Translations under genes and position numbers: made by a program
Source: Bacillus sp. sid0103
Lineage (GTDB): Bacteria > Bacillota > Bacilli > Bacillales_B > DSM-18226
Assembly: GCF_019219025.1 (NCBI RefSeq)
Contig: NZ_JAHUWN010000023.1
Location: 1 to 64,000, forward strand
DNA length: 64,000 nt
Direction: 5' to 3'
Notes under the pieces: model-generated
Seen by the model: only the letters and a program-made list of their open reading frames with translations
What the model was told of the DNA's origin: nothing
The model's database searches: none
In this document: positions 16,069 to 24,900 of the stretch, one piece after another
Position numbering within the stretch: position 1 is the first letter of the stretch
Layout: each line of letters opens with the position of its first letter

Positions 16069-17226
16069 ATGGGAAAATATCAATTAATAGCAACTGCTGC
16101 AATGGGGCTGGAGGCTTTAGTTGCCAAAGAAGTCCGTGCATTAGGATACGACTGTGAAGTGGAAAATGGAAAGGTCATTTATACAGGAGATGAAAATGCG
16201 ATCGCCCGCAGCAATTTATGGCTGCGAACAGCGGACAGAATTAAGATAAAGGTTGGAGAATTTAAGGCCTATACCTTTGATGAACTATTTGAAAAAACGA
16301 AAGCACTCCCTTGGGAGAAATTCTTACCTGAGGATGCTGAATTTCCGGTTGTTGGTAAATCTGTAAAGTCAAAGCTCTTCAGTGTTTCTGATTGCCAGGC
16401 AATTGTTAAAAAAGCAGTAGTGGAGCGAATGAAACAACACTATAAGCGAAGTACGTGGTTTGAGGAAAATGGAGCTTTTTTTCGCATCGAAGTGGCGCTT
16501 CTGAAGGACGTTGCAACCATAACCATTGACACAAGCGGTCAAGGGCTCCATAAACGCGGCTATCGTGTCGACCAAGGTGAGGCACCCCTTAAGGAAACTC
16601 TAGCTGCAGCACTTGTTCTACTTACTAACTGGAAAGCAGACCGTCCATTTATCGACCCTTTCTGTGGATCTGGGACGATTCCGATTGAAGCAGCAATGAT
16701 TGGTCAAAATATCGCTCCAGGCTTTAACCGGGAATTTGTATCTGAGCGTTGGGATTGGATCCCAGCGAAGGTTTGGGAAGACGCTAGAAATGAAGCGGAA
16801 GCCTTAGCAAATTACGATCAGCCCTTAGATATTTTAGGAACAGATATCGACCATAGAATGGTGAAAATTGCCCAGGATAATGCATTTGAAGCTGGATTTG
16901 CGGACCTAATCCATTTCAAGCAAATGCAGGTTAGAGATATTTCTACGAATAAGCAATACGGTGTTATCATCGGGAATCCTCCATATGGAGAAAGACTCGG
17001 GGATAAAAAAGCAGTCGAACATATGTATAAAGAAATGGGCCAGGCATTCGAAGCACTCGATACATGGTCAAAGTATATCTTAACTTCCAACGAGCAGTTC
17101 GAACAATTTTATGGTAAGCCCGCTACAAAAAAGCGAAAGCTCTTTAATGGCTTTATTCGTACGGATTTATATCAATATTGGGGAAAAAAACCTCCTCGTC
17201 AAAATGAACTAAATAAAGATGAATAA
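16069..17226 (+). CDS. ypsC: THUMP-domain class I SAM-dependent RNA methyltransferase (YpsC, RlmL-like)
   Basis: A 385-residue putative 23S rRNA guanine-N2 methyltransferase, related to the RlmL N-terminal module. A ferredoxin-like/THUMP region spans residues 1-155. The Rossmann methyltransferase core follows, with DPFCGSGTIPIEAAMI (SAM binding, near residue 200), GTDID and the catalytic GNPPYGERLG near residue 300. AAGGGTGA lies before the ATG. It follows rnpB, as in B. subtilis. The exact target base is inferred from RlmL. Confidence 0.92.
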   Translation: MGKYQLIATAAMGLEALVAKEVRALGYDCEVENGKVIYTGDENAIARSNLWLRTADRIKIKVGEFKAYTFDELFEKTKALPWEKFLPEDAEFPVVGKSVKSKLFSVSDCQAIVKKAVVERMKQHYKRSTWFEENGAFFRIEVALLKDVATITIDTSGQGLHKRGYRVDQGEAPLKETLAAALVLLTNWKADRPFIDPFCGSGTIPIEAAMIGQNIAPGFNREFVSERWDWIPAKVWEDARNEAEALANYDQPLDILGTDIDHRMVKIAQDNAFEAGFADLIHFKQMQVRDISTNKQYGVIIGNPPYGERLGDKKAVEHMYKEMGQAFEALDTWSKYILTSNEQFEQFYGKPATKKRKLFNGFIRTDLYQYWGKKPPRQNELNKDE

Positions 17227-17280
17227 ATCGAATTAACATTATTTTTGTTGTATCACATGAAAGTTTTTTGGGGAGGTACC

Positions 17281-19206
17281 ATGCAAAAAAAACGTATGCC
17301 ATTTGAGATTGCAAAAACTGAATCCTTTTATGATAAATTGGGTGAATGGATCGGTGACCTATTCTATGATATTTTACCTGAAGCTGGATTCGAACTAAGA
17401 GATGAACAGATTTACATGGCTTTTCAACTCGAAAATGCTTATAAAGATAAAAAAGTCATGTTTGCTGAAGCGGGCGTAGGAACGGGGAAAACAATTGTTT
17501 ATTTACTGTACGCCATTATGTACGCCCGTTATACGAATCGGCCTGCTGTCATTGCTTGTGCAGATGAAACATTAATTGAGCAATTAGTTAAAAAAGAGGG
17601 AGATATCGCCAAGTTGGAAAAGGTTCTTGGACTAGATATCGATGTCCGCTTGGCTAAATCTCGAGATCAATACCTGTGTTTAAAAAAGCTAGATCAAACT
17701 AAGAGTAATGATTTTTCCGATGATATTTCAAGTATTTATGAAAACCTACCCGATTTTGTGCATTCGGTAGGTTCCATGCAAACCTTTGAAAGGTATGGGG
17801 ACAGAAGGGATTACCCAACTTTATCGGATGAAAAATGGAATGAAGTAAGTTGGGATGCTGTCCAAGATTGTTTTTCTTGCGAAAAGCGTCACCGCTGTGG
17901 ACTGACCTTACACCGTGAATATTACCGACACGCTACGGATTTAATCATCTGTTCACATGATTTTTACATGGAGCATATATGGACAAAGGAATCAAGAAAG
18001 CGTGAAGGACAGCTGCCATTATTACCTGAGCATTCTTCTGTTGTGTTTGACGAAGGCCACCTGCTTGAATATGCAGCACAGAAAGCCTTAAGCTACCGTT
18101 TTACGGATTATACCTTAGAAACATTACTTACAAGATTAATGGAAAATGAAGTCCGTGAAAAGACCTTGTATACGATTGAAGAGGCATTATTAGATAATGA
18201 GGCATTTTTCGATGTCATTTCACAATTCTCCTCACTTTCACAAGGGTCGGAAAAACAGATGATTACTAAGCATCCTTTGGTTTTGAAGACATGCAGGAAG
18301 TTACTAAACAAGCTTCAAACATTAGAGGAAGAATTGGTATTTGAAAGTGAACTATATGTCATTAATGAATATGATTTGAAAATTGTGGAGGAGTATCTGG
18401 AGCAAATCACCTATTCTTTATCACTTTTCCTTCAAGAGTTAAATGGAATTACTTGGTACGAGGAAAAAGGTGGAGAACGAACATTGGTTATTATGCCAAA
18501 AATGGTTGAGGAAGTAATGCGTGAAGAAGTCTTTACTCAGAAAAAACCATTTATTTTCTCGTCTGCAACGCTTGCAAATCAAAAATCATTTGACTATATT
18601 GCCACGAGTCTTGGGGTGGACGAATACTTATCATTCTCGGTGTCATCTCCATTTGATTATGATGATAAAATGGCTCTTTACCTGCCAACCTTTAAACATG
18701 CCGACATTGCAGCGAAAATGGATTATTTATTAAAGGGAATTCACCAATCTGAAGGACGAGCGCTCATTCTTCTCAATAATAAAGAAGAGTTAGCTCAACT
18801 TAAGAAGAAGTTTTCAGGAGAGGTCCCATATCCCATTTATTTTGAAGGCGATGAAGAAATCAGCACACTTGTCTCTAAATTTCAGAATGAGGAACATGCG
18901 ATATTATGTTCCATTCATCTCTGGGAGGGTCTGGATATTCCGGGAAGATCACTTGAAAATGTGATGATATTTTCGCTTCCTTTTCCACCGAATGATCCGG
19001 TCTTTACTGCGAAAAAAGCTGGTGTTGATGACCCATTTGCAGAGGTAGACCTCCCGTATATGCTCCTTCGCTTACGTCAAGGTGTTGGACGCTTAATCAG
19101 AAGTGAAAAGGATCAGGGAGCCGTTCATATTCTATTAGACGAAGTTATTGATGCAAATGTTTTAGAGAATATTAAAGAAGTTTTACCAACACAAGCCAAA
19201 TCATGA
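17281..19206 (+). CDS. ypvA: DinG/XPD-like ATP-dependent helicase YpvA
   Basis: A 641-residue superfamily 2 helicase of the DinG/XPD type. Walker A is AGVGTGKTIVY (near residue 65), motif II is FDEGH, and motif VI is RQGVGRLIRSEKD. Cysteines YLCLKKL and DCFSCEKRHRCG in the first helicase domain form the four-Cys pattern expected for a 4Fe-4S domain. There is no N-terminal exonuclease domain, unlike B. subtilis DinG itself. GGGGAGG lies just before the ATG at 17281; an earlier in-frame ATG lacks a ribosome site. A likely role is DNA repair or R-loop/G4 unwinding (inference from family). Confidence 0.9.
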   Translation: MQKKRMPFEIAKTESFYDKLGEWIGDLFYDILPEAGFELRDEQIYMAFQLENAYKDKKVMFAEAGVGTGKTIVYLLYAIMYARYTNRPAVIACADETLIEQLVKKEGDIAKLEKVLGLDIDVRLAKSRDQYLCLKKLDQTKSNDFSDDISSIYENLPDFVHSVGSMQTFERYGDRRDYPTLSDEKWNEVSWDAVQDCFSCEKRHRCGLTLHREYYRHATDLIICSHDFYMEHIWTKESRKREGQLPLLPEHSSVVFDEGHLLEYAAQKALSYRFTDYTLETLLTRLMENEVREKTLYTIEEALLDNEAFFDVISQFSSLSQGSEKQMITKHPLVLKTCRKLLNKLQTLEEELVFESELYVINEYDLKIVEEYLEQITYSLSLFLQELNGITWYEEKGGERTLVIMPKMVEEVMREEVFTQKKPFIFSSATLANQKSFDYIATSLGVDEYLSFSVSSPFDYDDKMALYLPTFKHADIAAKMDYLLKGIHQSEGRALILLNNKEELAQLKKKFSGEVPYPIYFEGDEEISTLVSKFQNEEHAILCSIHLWEGLDIPGRSLENVMIFSLPFPPNDPVFTAKKAGVDDPFAEVDLPYMLLRLRQGVGRLIRSEKDQGAVHILLDEVIDANVLENIKEVLPTQAKS

Positions 19207-19218
19207 TCAAATGAGCAA

Positions 19219-19252
19219 AGAGGAAGCACTATTCAGGGTGCTTCCTCTTTTA
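19219..19252. terminator. Terminator between ypvA and the MIP18-family gene
   Basis: The perfect stem AGAGGAAGCAC / GTGCTTCCTCT lies between converging genes and is followed by a T-rich run on the right. Confidence 0.8.
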
Positions 19253-19254
19253 TC

Positions 19255-19554
19255 TTATCTTCCTAATAATCTAAGACCTTCAGGGGTCATTTTGTCTGGA
19301 GACCATGCTGGTTCCCAGACAAGATTTACATCCACTTTTCTTATTTCTTCGATACCTTCCACACAGTATCGAACCCCGCTTGTTATGCTGTCATGGAGTG
19401 GGCAACCGGGTGTGGTTAACGTCATGGTTATAGAAACATCAGCTGATTCCGTAACTTCGATATTATATATCAACCCAAGGTCCACAACGTTTATGTTTAA
19501 TTCTGGATCGTAGACACTTTTTAATGCAGTTAAGATTTTTTCTTTCATATTCAT
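19255..19554 (-). CDS. MIP18/DUF59-family Fe-S assembly factor-like protein
   Basis: A 99-residue protein of the DUF59 (MIP18/PaaD/SufT-like) family, whose members help insert Fe-S clusters into target proteins. The family core is visible: VYDPELNINVVDLGLIYNI and TLTTPGCPLHDSI with the conserved Cys. It is the last gene of the leftward operon that starts with the Crp/Fnr gene at 22020. A metallocluster role for NO-damaged or NO-handling proteins is plausible but inferred. Three ATGs lie close together; the second, 6 bp after GAGGTG, was chosen. Confidence 0.85.
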   Translation of the reverse strand: MNMKEKILTALKSVYDPELNINVVDLGLIYNIEVTESADVSITMTLTTPGCPLHDSITSGVRYCVEGIEEIRKVDVNLVWEPAWSPDKMTPEGLRLLGR

Positions 19555-19567
19555 CATAAACACCTCA

Positions 19568-20812
19568 CTATTTTTTTAAAACGCGAAGGATACTGATTGC
19601 AAACATAATAAATACCATGGAAAGGATGGACTGTCCGACATTAAACAGGACAGTAATATGAAAAGTTAAGGCGCAAAAGACCGCCAAAATTGCAATTATA
19701 AATAAAGAAAAAATAGGAGTAACAATTCTTTCATTCATCATCTCTTTTAATGATGGGAACTTGCTTTTCCCTATGTCCTTACTATATTTATAAGTCCACC
19801 AAAGAAAAGGTACAATTTTATATAGATAACTAATAATACTAAAGACAATCCAGAGTAATAAATAGGCATAAATAAGCGGCCCTAAAATAGTAGTGAATTG
19901 GTGTTTCCATAGCAGGATAAATGCGGCCAAATGAATTAAATTCCCTAACCCAATCGCAACTAATGCGAACGTAAACGGTTTATCTAATGTTTTCTTTAAT
20001 CTTTTTTTGATAATAAGGCGAATATGCCAGCTGAAAATGGTAAAACCGATTAACAGGAATAAGAAACCGATTTTTAAAAGCAGACTATTATTTGTAAAGA
20101 AGGATATCATTGCTACGACAAGACCGGAAAAGTAAAAGGCAAAAACATATTTTGCTTGAACCATTGGAAAACCATGGGATAAGGAAAACATCGGCACCAT
20201 CTTGTAAGAGAAACCGAAAATTAACAGTGTAAACCAGCCGGTAATCCCCATTAATAAATGGGCTTTAAAGATCGACTGATAATATTCCCCAGCAAACCCG
20301 GTTTTTAAGCAATAAATCAAGGTAATCCCTAAGGAAATTGTAATGAATAAACAAACTAAAGATGAACCAACAAACGCCGTAAGAATAGTTGGTTTGGCTT
20401 GCACTTTTAGGGTCATTAACATTTGGAATAAAAACATTAAGATCCCAAGCAGCATTAGGATTCCAGGGATCATTGCATTTTGCGGTGACCAATATAACAT
20501 CCCTGAAAATGAAACGATTCCGACTGCTGTCACGAAGAATTGAATAAAACCAAATTTTTCATTCCATATTTTGGTTAGAAATGCAACTGGTACTAGCTGA
20601 TACATCGCGCCCATCGCTGCCATTAAAGCCCAGCCTAGAACTAATAAATGGGCTGAAGACCAGATAACGGGGATTCTAAAATTCCCTGCTCCCATTAATT
20701 TTCCATTCACTAATAATAGAAATTGTGAAAGCACCAATGCTATTAAGCTAAACAAAATAAATGAAAATGGAAGTTTAATAGTTGTTTCACTTCCCATATT
20801 TTGAGGAAGCAT
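19568..20812 (-). CDS. Polytopic membrane protein, NnrS / haem-copper subunit I-like
   Basis: A 414-residue integral membrane protein with about 12 hydrophobic segments and few soluble loops. Conserved-looking intramembrane His residues occur in SSAHLLVLGWA, KAHLLMGITGW and NLIHLAAF, reminiscent of haem-binding helices of NnrS or haem-copper oxidase subunit I. The complete oxidase signature is absent. Its place between DUF2249 genes and a MIP18-type gene, divergent from an NO reductase gene, suggests a role in NO response. The start at 20812 follows GGGGTG by 7 bp. Family placement is tentative. Confidence 0.65.
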   Translation of the reverse strand: MLPQNMGSETTIKLPFSFILFSLIALVLSQFLLLVNGKLMGAGNFRIPVIWSSAHLLVLGWALMAAMGAMYQLVPVAFLTKIWNEKFGFIQFFVTAVGIVSFSGMLYWSPQNAMIPGILMLLGILMFLFQMLMTLKVQAKPTILTAFVGSSLVCLFITISLGITLIYCLKTGFAGEYYQSIFKAHLLMGITGWFTLLIFGFSYKMVPMFSLSHGFPMVQAKYVFAFYFSGLVVAMISFFTNNSLLLKIGFLFLLIGFTIFSWHIRLIIKKRLKKTLDKPFTFALVAIGLGNLIHLAAFILLWKHQFTTILGPLIYAYLLLWIVFSIISYLYKIVPFLWWTYKYSKDIGKSKFPSLKEMMNERIVTPIFSLFIIAILAVFCALTFHITVLFNVGQSILSMVFIMFAISILRVLKK

Positions 20813-20827
20813 GTTCATTCACCCCAC

Positions 20828-21034
20828 TTACCGGAAGATTTCAATTTTAAAACTTCCGTCATTTTGTTGCTCTGTGCGCTGCTTGTAACCCAATTCCTCG
20901 AGTTGTTCATAAAGAAACATCGGTCTCCGATCATTAATGATGGTTAATGTTTCATTTTCTTCTAGGGTCTCCAAGGCTGCTAAGGTTCTCATCATTGGTT
21001 GTGGCGGTTCTAAACCGCGATTATCTAAGATCAT
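20828..21034 (-). CDS. DUF2249 domain protein (first type)
   Basis: A 68-residue protein with the DUF2249 pattern (TusA-like fold): N-terminal LDNRGLEPPQPMMRTLAALE and central INDRRPMFLYEQLEELGY. There is no Cys in the TusA position, so sulphur transfer by persulphide is unlikely. The DUF2249 family is often found next to denitrification and NO-detoxification genes; its biochemical role is unknown. GGGGA lies before the ATG. It is followed after 15 bp by the membrane protein gene. Confidence 0.8.
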   Translation of the reverse strand: MILDNRGLEPPQPMMRTLAALETLEENETLTIINDRRPMFLYEQLEELGYKQRTEQQNDGSFKIEIFR

Positions 21035-21052
21035 GAATTTTCCCCGTCTTCC

Positions 21053-21286
21053 TTAAGCTTTCTTTGTGAATGTTACTTTCCAGTGCTTCTTATCAATTTC
21101 TTCTTCCACGTGCGTGAAGCCTTTTGCTTTTAATACCCCGAACAGTGGAACTGGTTTAAAAGGGGCATGAAGGATAAAAATATCATTATCCTTTATCTCC
21201 TTAATACCCTCCATAATTTTTTGAAAGGGTTCGATTTTATTCTTTAAATCCTCTCGTACATCAAGTTCAATAATTCTTTGCTCCAT
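21053..21286 (-). CDS. DUF2249 domain protein (second type)
   Basis: A 77-residue protein of the second common DUF2249 type, with ELDVREDL...EPFQKIM near the N-terminus and LHAPFKPVPLFGVLKAKGF in the centre. It pairs with the first-type protein encoded 18 bp downstream, so the two may form a heteromer (inference). AAGGAG precedes the ATG. It follows the Crp/Fnr gene by 41 bp on the same strand and is probably co-transcribed with it. Confidence 0.8.
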   Translation of the reverse strand: MEQRIIELDVREDLKNKIEPFQKIMEGIKEIKDNDIFILHAPFKPVPLFGVLKAKGFTHVEEEIDKKHWKVTFTKKA

Positions 21287-21327
21287 CGTATTACCACTCC
21301 TTTTAACTAATCGAATAAATTAATTTA

Positions 21328-22020
21328 TTAATAGAATAATTCCTGTTGAAGTGCTTCTCGGTCAATTAGATAGAAACCATCCTCATTGAGGGTAACAAAG
21401 TTTTTCTTTTTCACTTGATTAATTGTTCTACTTACAGTCTCTCGTGAAGTACCAATCATATTGGCTAATTCACGATTGGTGAACTGTGTGGTGAGCCTAT
21501 ACCGGCCATCAACCATTTCACCGTTTGTTTGACAAAGCCGAATAAGCAATAAAATAATTTGTTCAAACGTATTGTGGAGAACTTGAGCTTCTAGCCTTCC
21601 TTGCAAATCTACTATTTTTTCACCCAATACTTTAAATAGCTTAATGCAAAGCTCTGGATAGGAAAGTAAGATTTCTTCAAACTTATCAATGGGGATGATG
21701 ATTAGATTTGCATCCTCCATTACTTCTGCATGGGCTGGAAAATTTCCCTTTCTGAAAAATCCTGCATGAGGAAACATTTCACCAGGTTCAAGGACAGATA
21801 TTAGTTGTTCTTTACCTGAATGATCTGTTTTGCATATCTTAATTTTTCCACTATGAATAAAGAAAACTCTGTCAAGTGGATCATCCTGCATAAAAACATA
21901 CATCTTAAGTTTATAACACCGAGTTTGAGCAATCTTCACAATTGGTTCTAGTTCTTCTATAGTCAATTCTTTAAAGATTGGAACAACATATAACCTTTTC
22001 ACTATGTCCCCTTGCTTCAT
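21328..22020 (-). CDS. Crp/Fnr-family regulator at the NO-reductase locus
   Basis: A 230-residue Crp/Fnr protein: a sensory beta barrel (about residues 15-125), a dimer helix, and a winged helix with recognition helix TSRETVSRTINQVKK. Cys residues are scattered (TRCYKL, KICKTD, PELCIK, RLCQTN) and do not form the Fnr-type terminal cluster. It is paralogous to the regulator beside hcp. It heads a leftward operon with two DUF2249 genes, the membrane protein and the MIP18 gene, and is divergent from the qNOR gene. A role as NO-responsive activator is inferred. The start at 22020 follows AAGGTG by 7 bp. Confidence 0.9.
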   Translation of the reverse strand: MKQGDIVKRLYVVPIFKELTIEELEPIVKIAQTRCYKLKMYVFMQDDPLDRVFFIHSGKIKICKTDHSGKEQLISVLEPGEMFPHAGFFRKGNFPAHAEVMEDANLIIIPIDKFEEILLSYPELCIKLFKVLGEKIVDLQGRLEAQVLHNTFEQIILLLIRLCQTNGEMVDGRYRLTTQFTNRELANMIGTSRETVSRTINQVKKKNFVTLNEDGFYLIDREALQQELFY

Positions 22021-22058
22021 TAACATCACCTTCGTATTAGTAATTCTGATTTAGTTAA

Positions 22059-22101
22059 ATTGTAGCAGTCTTTACATTGCTATAATGTGACCTCCGTCAT
22101 A
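22059..22101 (-). promoter_or_regulatory. Fnr-type box and promoter of the crp-DUF2249 operon
   Basis: TGTGA-CCTCCG-TCATA (22086-22101) is one mismatch from TGTGA-N6-TCACA. Leftward, an extended -10 TGCTACAAT has its hexamer at 22059-22064 and predicts a start near 22052, exactly 41.5 bp from the box centre. This is a class II activator geometry. Confidence 0.65.
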
Positions 22102-22144
22102 GGAAACTAGTTTTTATGAAAATTATTCTCAGTATGGAAGGTAG

Positions 22145-22160
22145 TGTGGTAAATATCACA
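22145..22160 (+). promoter_or_regulatory. Second Fnr-type box, upstream of the qNOR gene
   Basis: TGTGG-TAAATA-TCACA is one mismatch from the consensus. The best -10 downstream is TACAAT at 22205-22210, which would place the box near -64. Another start site is possible. Confidence 0.5.
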
Positions 22161-22244
22161 GGAAAAGGATGAAATGCTTCACTTTGTGTCGGTCTTGTGA
22201 AAGTTACAATACGAACTGTAATGAAACACGAGAGGATGATTGTC

Positions 22245-24603
22245 ATGGAAATACAACGGGGGACATCACCAAAAAAAGTGGTGAAGACAAATAAAAATGT
22301 AATGCTGAAATCCATTTTAGTAATCACCATTTTACTCAGCTTCACCGTATTACTTGTTGGCGGCTATTGGATCTTTAAAGAACAGGCACCAAGACCGGTT
22401 GAGGTGACAAATGAAGAAGGAGACATTCTATTTACGAAAGATACCATTATGGGCGGTCAGGCCGTTTTTCAAAAGTACGGCTTAATGGATTATGGTACCG
22501 TTCTAGGACACGGTTCCTATATGGGTCCTGATTATACTGCGGAAGCTTTAAGGCTATATACAGAGGGAATGCAGGACTATAAAGCAAATGAACAATATAA
22601 TAAAGATTTTGTTTCATTAAATGAAGATGAAAAATCAGTTATTAAAAATAAGGTAATAAAAGAAATGCGTAAAAATCGTTATGACTCAGATAGTGATACA
22701 ATGAAGTTAACAAATGCACAAGCGTTTGGGCTTGAAAGAGTAAGAGAGTACTATAAAAAGGTATTCACTAAAGGTGACGGCTGGTTTAAAGGCAAACCTT
22801 ATTAAGGAAGGGGACATGCCTAAAACAGATCGAGCCTATGTTGCTAAAGGTGATCAAATCACACAAATATCAGATTTCTTCTTCTGGACTGCCTGGCTTT
22901 CAAGTACTGTTCGTGAAGGCGATAAAATCACTTATACAAATAATTGGCCATATTATGAAGACGCGGGCAACCAATTATCTTTCTCAGCAATTTGGTGGAG
23001 CGGTGCCAGCATTACTTTATTTGTCTTAATGGTAGGAGTGATTCTGTTTGTTTTCTATCGTTATAATTTTGGAATGCAGGAAGCGTATAAAGAAGGTAAA
23101 TTCCCACAAATTGATTTACGGAAAATGCCAGTGACAAGTTCACAGGTGAAAACAGGAAAATACTTTGTAATTGTTGCTGCTTTATTCTTTGTACAGTGTA
23201 TGTTTGGGGCATTACTCGCACACTATTATATCGAACCAGATAGTTTCTTTGGAATAAAGTGGATTCACGATATTCTATTTAATATTTCAAAAGGCTATCA
23301 TCTGCAACTTGCCATCTTCTGGATTGCTACGGCATGGCTTGGAATGGGAATATATGTTGCACCGCTTGTTGGAGGTTATGAACCTAAGAAACAAGGTTTA
23401 TTAGTAGATATTTTATTCTGGGCACTAGTTGTTCTTGTTGTAGGAAGTATGGTTGGAGAATGGCTTTGTGCAAATGGTTACTTAGGAATCAAATGGTTCT
23501 TATTTGGACATACAGGCTGGGAATATATTGAACTTGGCCGGATCTGGCAGCTAATTCTAATCGTAGGTATGCTTATCTGGCTGTTTATCGTTTACCGAGG
23601 AATTAAAGCAGGTCTTAAGCGAGAAAATGATAAGGGTGGATTGATCCACCTATTATTCTACTCAGCTATTGCTGTGCCAGCATTCTATATCTTTGCACTG
23701 TTTATCAATCCAGGTACCAGCTTTACATTCGCTGATTACTGGCGCTGGTGGATTATCCACTTATGGGTAGAAGGTATTTTTGAAGTGTTTGCGGTGGTTG
23801 TTATTGGATTCTTATTGGTACAACTTGGTCTTGTAACGAAAAAATCAACAGTAAGACAACTCTATTTTCAACTGATTCTGCTCTTAGGCAGTGGAGTAAT
23901 TGGAATCGGTCACCACTATTACTATAATGGTTCGGCAGAAGTATGGCTCGCCCTTGGTGCAGTTTTCTCTGCATTAGAAGTTATTCCATTAACTTTATTA
24001 ATCCTTGAGGCATATGAGCAATACAAAATGATGCGCGAGGGTGGAGTGAATTTCCCTTACAAAGGAACATTCTGGTTCTTAATCTCTGTTGCCATCTGGA
24101 ACTTAGTAGGTGCAGGTGCGCTTGGATTCTTGATTAACTTACCAGCAGTCAGCTATTTCGAACATGGTCAATTCTTAACACCAGCACACGGCCATGGATC
24201 GATGATGGGTGTATATGGGATGTTCGCATGTGCAGTACTCCTATACTCATTGAGAAACATTGTTAAACCAGAGGCTTGGAATGATAAATGGATTAAAATA
24301 AGCTGTATCTTGTTAAACGTTGGACTCGCCGGAATGGTTTTCCTATCCTTGCTTCCTGTTGGAATTATTCAAATAAAAGAAGCATTTAATCATGGATATG
24401 CAGCTTCACGTTCAGCATCATTCCTACAAAAGGATATAGTTGAAACATTATTAACTTGGCGCGCGGTGCCTGACACCATTTTCTTAATCGGCGTCGTCAT
24501 ATTGCTGGTATTCTGTATTAAAGCAATCTTTCATTTACGAAAGCCAACCCACAAAGAAGGAGAAAAACTTCCAGTTAAAGATTTATCAATAGATGAAAAT
24601 TAA
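22245..24603 (+). pseudogene. norB: Quinol-dependent nitric oxide reductase (qNOR), frameshifted
   Basis: Encodes a qNOR (NorZ type), which reduces NO to N2O using quinol in one polypeptide. The N-terminal part (22245 to about 22779) holds the first membrane helix and the periplasmic domain with DTIMGGQAVFQKYG and GTVLGHGSYMGPDYTAEALR. The catalytic 12-13-helix part follows in the +1 frame, with PAHGHGSMMGVYGM, HHYYYNG and HLWVEGIFEVF. Removing one G of the GG at 22779-22780 joins the frames as KGDAGLKANLIKEGDM, restoring about 785 residues, the normal length. As written the first frame stops at 22805. This is either a real mutation or a sequencing error. AGAGGATGA precedes the ATG. Confidence 0.9.
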
Positions 24604-24610
24604 TCTTCAT

Positions 24611-24640
24611 GAATCCGCAAAGGTTAGCTTTGCGGATTTT
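24611..24640. terminator. Terminator between the qNOR gene and the zinc-ribbon mini-gene
   Basis: The stem AATCCGCAAAG / CTTTGCGGATT with a 4-base loop is followed by TTCC. It overlaps the stop codon of the convergent small ORF. Confidence 0.7.
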
Positions 24641-24776
24641 CCTTGTCCACTCTCAAACTTTCGTGGCATTCGAAACAATAAAGCTCTTTCTGCTCGGTAT
24701 GGACTCCATTAAAAAAGCCATCCAAACAATAAAGATCTTTACAGCAGTTTGTGCACTGTCCAATGAGCTCCTTCAT
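24624..24776 (-). CDS. 50-residue zinc-ribbon-like protein
   Basis: A short ORF starting MKELIGQCTNCCKDLYC. Cys residues at 8, 11, 12, 17, 34 and 37 form two CxxC knuckles (CTNC and CFEC), a pattern expected for a small zinc ribbon. GAGGAGG lies 8 bp before the ATG, a strong initiation signal. It is convergent with the qNOR gene and divergent from ypwA. No family is recognised. Function unknown. Confidence 0.7.
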   Translation of the reverse strand: MKELIGQCTNCCKDLYCLDGFFNGVHTEQKELYCFECHESLRVDKENPQS

Positions 24777-24900
24777 TTGTCATGCCTCCTCTAAAAAAGT
24801 AATCATTCTTATCGTACATTTTATCACTTGCGAACCGACATTTACCTATTTTTCTGAATAATGTGCTAAAATTTAATGATGATGAGTAGGGGGGAACGAG

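Noticed and set aside
22774..22805. Programmed ribosomal frameshifting in qNOR
   Set aside because: No slippery heptamer, stimulatory hairpin or internal Shine-Dalgarno is evident, and known qNOR genes are continuous. A plain one-base insertion explains the sequence.
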